Part shown: positions 25,833-33,413 of the stretch, in pieces | Numbering within the stretch: position 1 is the stretch's first letter | Layout of the letters: each line of letters begins with the position of its first letter | From: Thermoproteota archaeon | GTDB taxonomy: Archaea > Korarchaeota > JAOZGF01 > JAOZFZ01 | Assembly: GCA_027492035.1 (NCBI GenBank) | Contig: JAOZFT010000004.1 | Span: 558,001 to 622,000 of the forward strand | Length of the DNA: 64,000 nucleotides | Direction of reading: 5' to 3' | The notes under the pieces: generated by a model | The model's input: the letters and a program-made list of their open reading frames with translations, nothing else | Databases searched by the model: none | Told to the model about the DNA's origin: nothing | Made by a program: the position numbers and the translations under genes

Positions 25833-26663
25833 ATGTGGCAAATAATTGAATGGTTATCTTCAGCGAGAATATCCGTTACACTTCTCCTACTTCTCACCGC
25901 CTCACTTCAAGACGTAAAAGAAAGAGAAGTTTCAGATAAAATCTGGGTCTCTGGAATACTTGCAGGCTTAATCATTGATGTAATAGATTTTATTTCCTTC
26001 CCAGACATAACTCTTTTAACAACAATTACCCTTTCATTCTCCGCAATGTTCCTACTCTCCCTTTTAACTTTTTATTTAGGCTTCTTCGGCGGAGCAGATT
26101 CAAAAGCACTAATAACCATTGCTTTATTGAACCCATACCACCCAATTCCGTCGCTGCAAAACAAAACATTACCAATTTTCACTTTATCAGTTTTCTTAAA
26201 CAGTTTACTTGTTTCAATGACAGTCCCCCTTGCACTTTTCCTCAAAAACTTCACAGAAATAGTTAAAGGGAAAAAATTATTTGAAAATTTAGAAAAAACA
26301 AAACTATACACGTTAAAAAAAACCCTTCTAATGTTTACAGGCTACAAAACGAAAATCACAGAATTAAACAGCAAAAAATTCGTCTTTCCACTTGAAGAAA
26401 TCAAAATAAAAAGCTCCATAAACCAAGAAGGAATAGAGAAAAAAGAGGTGGAAAGAAAAATTAAATTTCTCCCGGAAATGAACAAAGAAAACCAAGAAGA
26501 AAACTATTTAAACCTTAAAAAAATGGTTAAAGAAGGGGAGATAAAAAATCAAATATGGGTTTCTCCAGGTTTACCCTTCATCCTCTTCCTATTGACAGGT
26601 TACATACTAACTCTAGTCTTAGGTGACATACTAACAAAAACAATATTGTCACTAAACACTTAA
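25833..26663 (+). CDS. Archaeal prepilin peptidase (FlaK/PibD-type, A24)
   Basis: Membrane aspartic protease that removes class III leaders from pilins and archaellins. 276 aa. The two catalytic aspartates are Asp27 in SLQDVKEREVSD and Asp89 in GGADSKALI, the A24 GxGD-type motif. About six hydrophobic segments. Between about residues 140 and 240 there is a long Lys/Glu-rich cytoplasmic stretch, then a final helix. ATG start with GGGGAAG upstream. It is located next to pilin genes and 9 kb from the pilus operon whose products it probably processes. Confidence 0.88.
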   Translation: MWQIIEWLSSARISVTLLLLLTASLQDVKEREVSDKIWVSGILAGLIIDVIDFISFPDITLLTTITLSFSAMFLLSLLTFYLGFFGGADSKALITIALLNPYHPIPSLQNKTLPIFTLSVFLNSLLVSMTVPLALFLKNFTEIVKGKKLFENLEKTKLYTLKKTLLMFTGYKTKITELNSKKFVFPLEEIKIKSSINQEGIEKKEVERKIKFLPEMNKENQEENYLNLKKMVKEGEIKNQIWVSPGLPFILFLLTGYILTLVLGDILTKTILSLNT

Positions 26664-26866
26664 CATTTCCACTTAGCATTCCTCACCTAAGCTGCGTAGA
26701 CACAAAAAAATATTTAGAACATTAAATAAAAACATAACCTTAACTTCCAAAATAAAAAGATAAATTTAAAAACTTTAAATTTATCATCCAAAACATTTTT
26801 TTCAAAAAAAGGTTCTCAACTAAAATCCCCCTTCTCATAAAAAGGAGGAAAACGGAGGACGGTTCT

Positions 26867-27349
26867 TTGCTGCATCTCTTCAACTACAAAAAAAAATTTA
26901 GAAAAGAGAAGGCAACCTCAACCCCGGTTACAACAATCATTCTAGTGGTGATAGGGATAAGTTTAGCTTTAACGTTGGCGTTAATAGCCTCAAACATTTT
27001 CACTACAAACTCGCAAATAGAGAAAGTTCAGGTAACAAATTTAGGATGTTACGAAAACCAAAAAAACCTAACAATAAAGTTTGAAATCTCCAATAAAGGA
27101 AGCGCAGCAGCCACAATAACCTCCATACTAGTAAATGGAAAACCAGCTGAAAACTTCTTCGACTACTTCAACAAAACAACCCAGAAAAAATTCAAAAAAA
27201 TACACTTAAACCCAGGAGAAACAAAAAAATATACTCTAATAGATAGCTTCCTCAACTCAACTGAAAGAAAAATAAAAAGAGGAGTAACTTATCAAATAAT
27301 TTTTCAAACAGCTAAAGGAAACAGTTACATTGAACAAGTAACTACTTAA
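26867..27349 (+). CDS. Small pilin-like membrane-anchored protein
   Basis: 160 aa. Charged leader, then STPVTTIILVVIGISLALTL (positions about 18-38), like the archaeal pilin N-domain with the SPV core as TPV, and a short extracellular beta domain (VTNLGCYENQKNLTIKFEI) with four or more sequons. TTG start preceded by GGAGGAC. Similar in organisation to the pilin at 28139 (NGKPA, then a VTYQI..QTAKG ending resembling VTYEITLHTASG). Likely processed by the peptidase just upstream. Confidence 0.75.
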   Translation: MLHLFNYKKKFRKEKATSTPVTTIILVVIGISLALTLALIASNIFTTNSQIEKVQVTNLGCYENQKNLTIKFEISNKGSAAATITSILVNGKPAENFFDYFNKTTQKKFKKIHLNPGETKKYTLIDSFLNSTERKIKRGVTYQIIFQTAKGNSYIEQVTT

Positions 27350-27384
27350 TTGCAGAAACAAGTCCTGCCGAGAAAGATAAAAAA

Positions 27385-27969
27385 CTAAAGCAAATGGATA
27401 TCTCTCTTAATCTTCAAGGAGTAAATTATTAAAGCAGCCCCGCATGCAATAAAAACCTCCAAGAAACCAGCTTTAAGAAGTTCAAAAACGCTACGGGTCA
27501 AATCAAACCAATAAATCAAAGAAAGAATCACAGTTAAAGAAAAAATAAAAGTACCCACAAAAAGTAAAACATTTGAAAACCTATCCCTCTTCCTTCTATA
27601 CTCAGGATCCGCCTTAAACAAATTACAAGCCTTAACCTTAACCCTTTCAGGCACCTTAACATTTTCAATTTCCTTAACGGCTTCAGAAACAAAAGAAACA
27701 GCTTTAAAAGCCTCCTCCCTAGAAGGAAAAAAATCTTTATGAAGACAGGAATTCCTCAATTTACGAAGTCCATGCAACTGCCTCCAATGAGGAATCCTAA
27801 CACCATGGTCCTTTGCAAAATAAAGAATATCAACTAAACCAGCCCTGTGAAAATCAGGGATGCCGAACACAACCCTAAGCCTTAACTCCAAAGCCTTAAC
27901 AGCATAAATAATTGCAGCTTCATAAAAACCAGAATCCAAAGCCTTCCAAGCCTTAATTAATAAATCCAA
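27385..27969 (-). CDS. HEPN-domain protein with two transmembrane helices
   Basis: 194 aa. Residues 1-115 form an all-helical HEPN-like domain with the RX4H motif, Arg72-Asn-Ser-Cys-Leu-His77, which in many HEPN proteins is an RNase site. A linker and two hydrophobic helices (about 131-153 and 164-185) follow, so the HEPN domain faces the cytoplasm at the membrane. No MNT antitoxin gene is adjacent. It is divergent from the pilin at 28139 with 169 bp between them. Could be a membrane-tethered RNase or a non-catalytic HEPN scaffold. Confidence 0.7.
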   Translation of the reverse strand: MDLLIKAWKALDSGFYEAAIIYAVKALELRLRVVFGIPDFHRAGLVDILYFAKDHGVRIPHWRQLHGLRKLRNSCLHKDFFPSREEAFKAVSFVSEAVKEIENVKVPERVKVKACNLFKADPEYRRKRDRFSNVLLFVGTFIFSLTVILSLIYWFDLTRSVFELLKAGFLEVFIACGAALIIYSLKIKRDIHLL

Positions 27970-28080
27970 AACCCAAACTCACCTTCCCCTAAAAAGAAAA
28001 ACTTAAATAGTGAATAAAAAAGGGGTACTTCATCCATAAAAAAAATCTTTTGAAAAATTTTTGAAAAAGAAAAATTTAAA

Positions 28081-28092
28081 AAAAGTAAGTAC
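28081..28092 (+). promoter_or_regulatory. AAAAGTAAGTAC word at pilin promoter
   Basis: Exact copy of the 12-mer at 5955-5966, here directly following a TATA-like ATTTAAAAA (28074-28082) and about 47 bp before the pilin GTG. Candidate binding site of a filament-gene regulator; evidence is limited to these sites and weaker AGTAC-containing words upstream of the second pilin (49934-49941, 50000-50007). Confidence 0.35.
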
Positions 28093-28138
28093 CATAGATA
28101 AGTATTTTTGGTGAATATTTAAAAGTTTTTAAGAAAAG

Positions 28139-28573
28139 GTGAAAAAATTGGTTAAGAAACTTTTAAAAAATAAGAAAGGGATATCACCAGTAATAGCGAC
28201 AGTCATAATCGTGGCAGTAGCAATAGCTATAGCCATAGCAGTGGCGTTATGGGCAACAGGACTAGTAGGAACTTTCACAAGGTACGAAAAACTAGAAGTA
28301 TCTGCAGCATGGGCGAACAGTACTGGAGTTTATCTGATTGCGAATAACACAGGCTCCTCCACGGTAACTGTTAGTAGTGTCTTTGTAAATGGGGAACCTG
28401 CTAGTGCGTTTGGTGCTACTGTTTCTAGTCCTAGTTTACCATGCACTATTAGCCCTGGCAATGGACAATTATTTAAGATAACTTCCAGCAACTTTAAGTC
28501 AGGCGTAACATACGAAATTACACTTCACACTGCTTCTGGTAAAGATTATCCTAAATCGGTAACTGTGCCTTGA
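28139..28573 (+). CDS. Archaeal type IV pilin
   Basis: 144 aa. N-terminus KKLVKKLLKNKKG then ISPVIATVIIVAVAIAIAIAVALW, the archaeal Pilin_N signature; the prepilin peptidase should cut after Gly14. The short beta-rich head contains several Asn-Thr/Ser sequons and ends with TASGKDYPKSV. GTG start. A paralogue on the other strand at 49355 shares the helix almost exactly. A T-rich stretch at 28595-28605 can serve as terminator. Probably a major filament subunit assembled by the 6046 operon machinery (inference). Confidence 0.9.
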   Translation: MKKLVKKLLKNKKGISPVIATVIIVAVAIAIAIAVALWATGLVGTFTRYEKLEVSAAWANSTGVYLIANNTGSSTVTVSSVFVNGEPASAFGATVSSPSLPCTISPGNGQLFKITSSNFKSGVTYEITLHTASGKDYPKSVTVP

Positions 28574-28594
28574 AACTTTGCACATTACCCCCCC

Positions 28595-28605
28595 TTTTTC
28601 TTTTT
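28595..28605 (+). terminator. T-rich terminator after the pilin gene
   Basis: A run of C7 followed by TTTTTCTTTTT about 22 bp past the pilin stop. Archaeal RNA polymerase terminates on such T-tracts without a hairpin. Only moderately distinctive in this genome. Confidence 0.4.
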
Positions 28606-29125
28606 AAGAAAGCTGAATTTTTGCTATAGAAATCCTAAACAGTTATTCTCTTCCTATATTTTATTTAAACTTACGCTTAAGGTTCCTATTTTGCAGATTC
28701 CCTAAAATTTTTCTTTTAGAATTTGGGGGCTAAATAGTAACTTTTATGGAATAAAATTTTGCAAAACAAAAGATGTAACGATATACGATATCACAGCAAT
28801 TGCTGGAACCAAAAACTAGGCTAGTGTTCAGGAATTTATTCAACTAATAACGGAGCTGGTATGTAAAACCGAAATTCTGTTGAAATGAAAGAGAAAAATA
28901 TAGAAATAAGGAAAAAAGAAGGCTAAAAAATGTAACAAAGAAGAAAAGACCATAAAAAGGGATCATAATTTTTCTTGAAGGCATAGGAAAAATTAAAAAG
29001 TAAAGACTTATCTTCCTATAAGAGACTCCTCTTCTCATTTAATTTATGTCTTATATGCCTGTTAAGAACTTTGTTAATAAGTTGTTTAAAGAAATTGTTT
29101 GAAGAATGTTTTGGGGGTTTGGGAA
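28606..29125. other. Intergenic region before etfB
   Basis: About 520 bp without a supported gene. It contains a cluster of small palindromes at 28779-28805 (CGATATACGATATC followed by the perfect 12-bp CAGCAATTGCTG). The only ORFs are low-complexity, Phe/Leu-rich and not convincing. Confidence 0.5.
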
Positions 29126-29923
29126 ATGGATGTTGTTGTTTGTGTGAAATCTGTCCCTTTAAGTGAACAAGAAATCGTTATTAATGAGGAAGAAACCGGT
29201 GTTGTTAAGGAGAATTTTAAGTATGAAATGAATGAATGGGACTCCTATGCTTTAGAGGAAGCTGTTCAGTTGAAAGAGAAACTTGGCGGAAAAGTTACAG
29301 TAGTGACTGCTGGAGCTCCTAACTGGAACTTAGACTTTGTTTTGCGGGAGTGCTATGCCAAAGGTGCAGATGAAGCAGTTAAAGTTGTTGATGAAGCTTT
29401 TGAGCAACTTGACCCCCTCACCACTGCCAAAGTTTTGGCTGAAGTAATTAAGAAATTAAATTATGACTTGGTTTTGACAGGGGTTCAGGCTTCTGATGAC
29501 AACTACACTCAAACAGGGGTTACTTTAGCCAAATTGCTTGGTTTACCTCATGTTTCAGTTGTAACCAAGGTTGGGGTTTCGCAGGATCAAAAATTTTTAA
29601 CTGTGAATCAGGAATTGGAAGGGGGATATGAACAAATTATCCAAGTTTCTTTACCTGCTTTGTTAACTATACAGACAGGAATAAATCAACCAAGGTATGC
29701 TTCTTTAATGAAGATAAGGGCAGCTATGAAGAAGGAAATTAAAACCTTAAAACTTGAAGATTTAGGGTTTACCAGAGACAAATTACTTGGAATGGTTCCT
29801 GTTAAAGTTGAAAGAGTTTTTACACCTAAAGTTGAGAAAGCTGTAAAATTCTTGAAAGGTTCTCCTGAAGAAATTGCTCAACAAATAGTTGAAATACTGA
29901 AGGATAAAGGATTGATTGGGTGA
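29126..29923 (+). CDS. etfB: Electron transfer flavoprotein beta subunit
   Basis: Small subunit of ETF, carrying electrons between acyl-CoA dehydrogenases and a quinone, ferredoxin or other acceptor. The frame opens at TTG 29099, but the family start is MDVVVCVKSVP at ATG 29126. Conserved DEAVKV and TGVQASDDNYTQTGVTLAKLLG (AMP/FAD-binding loop) are present; 265 aa is usual. etfA overlaps or follows immediately. With an acyl-CoA dehydrogenase and a crotonase in the convergent pair beyond, it forms an acyl-CoA oxidation module. Whether it bifurcates electrons is undecided. Confidence 0.95.
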   Translation: MDVVVCVKSVPLSEQEIVINEEETGVVKENFKYEMNEWDSYALEEAVQLKEKLGGKVTVVTAGAPNWNLDFVLRECYAKGADEAVKVVDEAFEQLDPLTTAKVLAEVIKKLNYDLVLTGVQASDDNYTQTGVTLAKLLGLPHVSVVTKVGVSQDQKFLTVNQELEGGYEQIIQVSLPALLTIQTGINQPRYASLMKIRAAMKKEIKTLKLEDLGFTRDKLLGMVPVKVERVFTPKVEKAVKFLKGSPEEIAQQIVEILKDKGLIG

Positions 29924-29930
29924 GGCTGAG

Positions 29931-30914
29931 GTGTCTGAAGTAATTGTAGTTGCTGAACAAAGAGAGGGGAAATTTAGAGACGTAACTTTTGAATTAATAA
30001 GTAAAGCTAAAGAATTGAGTAAAAGTAGCGGTTTCAAAATTACAGGGGTTATCTTAGGCTATGGAACCAACGAACTAGCGCAGGAACTGTCCCTTTATGG
30101 TTTAGACGAAGTTGTTTCTATTGAACATGAAATTTTAAAAAATTACAGCTGTGAAGGGTACGTGAAGGCGCTTTCAAGTTTCTTAAGGGAAAGAGAACCT
30201 GTTTTAACAATGATAGGTCACACTGTTTATGGTTTAGACTACGCTCCAGCTTTAGCTGCAGAGTTAAATTTTCCGTTAGTGACTGATTGCATAAATTTGT
30301 CGATGGAGAACAGGAAACTAAAGGTTACGCGGCAGATGTACAGTGGGAAAATAAATGTTGAATTCAGTTTCCCCAGGGCAGAAAAATACATGGTTACTGT
30401 TAGGCCTACAGTGTTTAAACCAGCTGAAAAAACAGGGAAAAAATCTAGAGTAGTTAAAGTTAAGGCTGAAATACCGGTTAAGGAACTGAAAACAAAATTT
30501 ATTGAATTAATCAAGCCTTCAGCTGAAGAAGTAGATATTTCGCAAGCAGACGTAATTGTTTCTGTTGGGAGGGGAATAGGTGATAAAGATAACTTGCCCA
30601 TTGTTGAATCTTTAGCTGAAGCAATAGGTGCAGCTTTAGGGGCTTCAAGACCTGTTGTTGACAATGGCTGGCTTCCTAAAAGTAGGCAGGTGGGACAGTC
30701 AGGGAAAACAGTTAAGCCAAAGGTTTACTTAGCAGTAGGGATTTCAGGTGCTATGCAGCATGTTATGGGTATGAAGGGAAGCGAAACAGTTATAGCAATA
30801 AATAAAGACCCTAATGCACCAATATTTGATGTTTCTGACTATGGTGTTGTAGCTAACTTATTTGACATAGTTCCAACTTTAACGGAAACTATAAAGAAAA
30901 TAAGGGGAACTTAA
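29931..30914 (+). CDS. etfA: Electron transfer flavoprotein alpha subunit
   Basis: Large ETF subunit, about 327 aa. C-terminal FAD domain is clear: VSVGRGIGDKDNLPIVESLA, SRPVVDNGWLPKSRQVGQSG and KVYLAVGISGAMQHVMGM. The GTG at 29931 has GGGTGAGG 5 bp upstream and follows the etfB stop by 7 bp; the TTG at 29916 is possible and would overlap etfB. No extra ferredoxin domain is present. Forms a heterodimer with EtfB. Confidence 0.95.
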   Translation: MSEVIVVAEQREGKFRDVTFELISKAKELSKSSGFKITGVILGYGTNELAQELSLYGLDEVVSIEHEILKNYSCEGYVKALSSFLREREPVLTMIGHTVYGLDYAPALAAELNFPLVTDCINLSMENRKLKVTRQMYSGKINVEFSFPRAEKYMVTVRPTVFKPAEKTGKKSRVVKVKAEIPVKELKTKFIELIKPSAEEVDISQADVIVSVGRGIGDKDNLPIVESLAEAIGAALGASRPVVDNGWLPKSRQVGQSGKTVKPKVYLAVGISGAMQHVMGMKGSETVIAINKDPNAPIFDVSDYGVVANLFDIVPTLTETIKKIRGT

Positions 30915-31289
30915 GTATTACTTCCCCCTTTTTCAAAACATTATTCAAGTTTTCAACAAAGTCCTTTAAAGAATAGCTTATAAGAGCCCTCCTTTCCTAC
31001 TGGCTTCATAGAACCCCTTTGCTCCTTATTTTTCATGAGTCAGTTTACACTTCGCCTTTCAACTTCCCTTTTTTTACTTTGGACAATAAATTATTTACAC
31101 GTGCTTTTTGTCCTGTATATTAGCCTTTCATGGTTAAATGATCCTTGTTAAGTCGCTGGCGTTAACAGCCTCATTTCTTAAACACATTTTTTTACTTTCT
31201 TTCTAGGTTTTATTTCTAAGTGGTCCGGGAGTCCTGTAAAAAAGGAAAGTTGGTTACAGAAACTAAAAATTTTTTTAAACTTAATATTT
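30915..31289. other. Convergent intergenic region
   Basis: 375 bp between the etfA end and the acyl-CoA dehydrogenase end, both genes pointing inward. It contains T-rich tracts on both strands consistent with termination. No ORF or RNA gene supported. Confidence 0.5.
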
Positions 31290-32453
31290 TTAGAAGTTTT
31301 TGAGTACCCTTCTCGCTATAACTATCCTTTGTATTTCGTTTGTTCCTTCATATATTTCAGTTATTTTGGCGTCTCTGAAGTATCTTTCAACAGGGTAATC
31401 CTTTGTGTACCCGTATCCTCCATGTATCTGGATTGCTTTAATTGTTGTTTTCATTGCTACTTCTGAAGCGTAAAGTTTAGCCATTGAAGAAAGCTTAATG
31501 TACTCTTCCTTTTCTCCTTTATCTTTCAGGTATGCTGCTTTTAAAATTAAAAGTCTTGCTGCTTCAATTTCTGTGGCCATGTCTGCAAGCATCCATTGAA
31601 TAGCTTGGAAATTACTTATTGGTTTCTGAAACTGAACTCTTTCTTTCGAGTACTTTACACTTGCTTCAAAAGCTGCTTGGGCAATTCCTAAAGCTTGGGC
31701 ACCTATCCCTATCCTTCCACCATCCAATGTAAACATAGCTATTTTAAACCCTTCATTTTCAGTTCCTAAAAGGTTTTCCTTTGGCACTGTACAATTGTTA
31801 AATATTAATTCAGTGGTTGAACTTCCTCTAATTCCAAGCTTCTTTTCTTCTTTTCCAACTTTGAAGCCCTTAAAGCCTTTCTCAACAATGAAGGCACTTA
31901 TTCCTCTATGTCTCTGCTCCTTTGTACCTGTCCTTGCAAAAACAATGAAGATTTTAGCTTCTTTACCGTTTGTGATGAACTGTTTGTTCCCATTTAGAAT
32001 ATAAAAATCTCCTTCTTTAACAGCTTTACATTCTATTCCTGCAGCATCTGAGCCATAATTAGGTTCTGTTAAGGCAAAAGCACCGAGTTTTTGGCCACTA
32101 GCTAAAGGTTTCAGGTATTTACTTCTTTGTTCATTGTTTCCAAACTTATAAAGAGGGTCACAGACTAGGGAGTTGTTGACAGACATTATTACACCAACAG
32201 ATGCACTGGCCTTAGAAATTTCTTCTTCAGCTAAAGCGTAACTTACAGTGTCCAAACCTGCTCCTCCATACTCTTCAGGAATAAATACACCCATTAAACC
32301 AAGTTCACCCATTTTTTTAATTACTTTTTCTGGGAAAACCTCTTTCTCATCTATTTCTGCAGCAATCGGCTCTATTTCTTTTTCAGCAAATTCTTTAGCC
32401 ATTTTTCTAGTCATTTCTTGTTCAGGTGTAAACTTGAAATCCAACAGCTTCAC
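31290..32453 (-). CDS. Acyl-CoA dehydrogenase (short-chain/butyryl type)
   Basis: FAD enzyme that oxidises acyl-CoA to 2-enoyl-CoA and passes electrons to ETF. 387 aa, typical. FALTEPNYGSDAAGIECKA is the substrate/FAD signature, and the C-terminal YPVERYFRDAKITEIYEGTNEIQRIVIAR contains the catalytic-Glu segment characteristic of short-chain dehydrogenases. GTG start (MKLLDFKFTPEQ). It follows the crotonase gene by 8 bp, so they are an operon. Chain-length specificity is inferred. Confidence 0.95.
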   Translation of the reverse strand: MKLLDFKFTPEQEMTRKMAKEFAEKEIEPIAAEIDEKEVFPEKVIKKMGELGLMGVFIPEEYGGAGLDTVSYALAEEEISKASASVGVIMSVNNSLVCDPLYKFGNNEQRSKYLKPLASGQKLGAFALTEPNYGSDAAGIECKAVKEGDFYILNGNKQFITNGKEAKIFIVFARTGTKEQRHRGISAFIVEKGFKGFKVGKEEKKLGIRGSSTTELIFNNCTVPKENLLGTENEGFKIAMFTLDGGRIGIGAQALGIAQAAFEASVKYSKERVQFQKPISNFQAIQWMLADMATEIEAARLLILKAAYLKDKGEKEEYIKLSSMAKLYASEVAMKTTIKAIQIHGGYGYTKDYPVERYFRDAKITEIYEGTNEIQRIVIARRVLKNF

Positions 32454-32461
32454 CTACTTTT

Positions 32462-33244
32462 TCACTTCCCCTTAAACTCAGGTTTCCTTTTTTCAAGAAA
32501 AGCTTCCATCCCTTCCTTATGATCTTCTGTTGAAAAGCATAAAGAGAAAAGTTCAGTTTCTAATTCGCACCCCCTATTTAAATCCATGTTAAATCCTTCA
32601 TTCAACGCCTTTTTAACGAATGACAAAATTAAGCTGCTTTTGTTTGTTATCTCTTTAGCTAACTCCATAACTTTACTCATTAACTCCTCTTTTTTAACTA
32701 CTAAATCCACTAACCCAATTTCTAATGCTTCTTCAGCATTTAAAACTTTCCCTGTGTAAATAAGCATTTTAGCCTTGCTTAAACCCACTAATCTACTTAA
32801 CCTTTGAGTTCCTCCCCAGCCCGGAATTATTCCAAGGTTTATTTCTGGCTGTCCAATTCTGACATTTTCAGAAGCAACCCTTAAATCACAGGCTAAAGCT
32901 AGTTCGCAGCCTCCACCTAAAGCATAACCGTTTATAGCAGCTATGACGGGTTTGTTTAGGTTTTCAATTTTCTTCGTCACTTCATGCCCTAAAATAGAAA
33001 AAACTCTGGCCTCTTGAAAACTCATTTTCTCCATTTTCTTTATGTCAGCTCCTGCGGAGAAAGCCTTTTCACCAGCACCAGTTAAAACTACAGTTTTAAC
33101 AGTGTCATCTCTTTCCAAAACAGTGAAAACTTCAAGTAGCTCCCTTAATCCTTCAAGGTTTAAAGTGTTTAATTTTTCGGGTCTATTCAACTTGACAACT
33201 GCAATTTCTTCTTCTTTATTTACTTCAACATACTTGAAATCCAT
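32462..33244 (-). CDS. Enoyl-CoA hydratase/crotonase family
   Basis: 260 aa crotonase-fold hydratase: AFSAGADIKKM (oxyanion hole), NGYALGGGCELALACDLRVAS, and GQPEINLGIIPGWGGTQRLSR with the catalytic Glu positions of true hydratases. Adds water to enoyl-CoA produced by the adjacent dehydrogenase. ATG start; first gene of the two-gene operon. Other crotonase activities are not excluded. Confidence 0.93.
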   Translation of the reverse strand: MDFKYVEVNKEEEIAVVKLNRPEKLNTLNLEGLRELLEVFTVLERDDTVKTVVLTGAGEKAFSAGADIKKMEKMSFQEARVFSILGHEVTKKIENLNKPVIAAINGYALGGGCELALACDLRVASENVRIGQPEINLGIIPGWGGTQRLSRLVGLSKAKMLIYTGKVLNAEEALEIGLVDLVVKKEELMSKVMELAKEITNKSSLILSFVKKALNEGFNMDLNRGCELETELFSLCFSTEDHKEGMEAFLEKRKPEFKGK

Positions 33245-33413
33245 TTCTTAACTCTCCCCCCTTCAGAAAACAAGAAAATTATTTTCCTATCTTCTTGTGT
33301 TTTTACTGTAATTTCTACTGTATTTTTTAAAAAGGTTCTTTTTATTTTTTAATTGCTGTTCTCTTTTTTCTTTAAAGGAAGGGAGTTAGAAAATGTTAAG
33401 GAAGGTGTGAATA

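Noticed and set aside
28844-29038. 64-codon leftward ORF, Phe/Leu rich
   Set aside because: Low-complexity hydrophobic translation of A/T-rich DNA; no start context or homology seen.
31140-31175. Near-palindrome around GGCGTTAACAGCC
   Set aside because: Arms are imperfect and no regulatory context; within a convergent gap.
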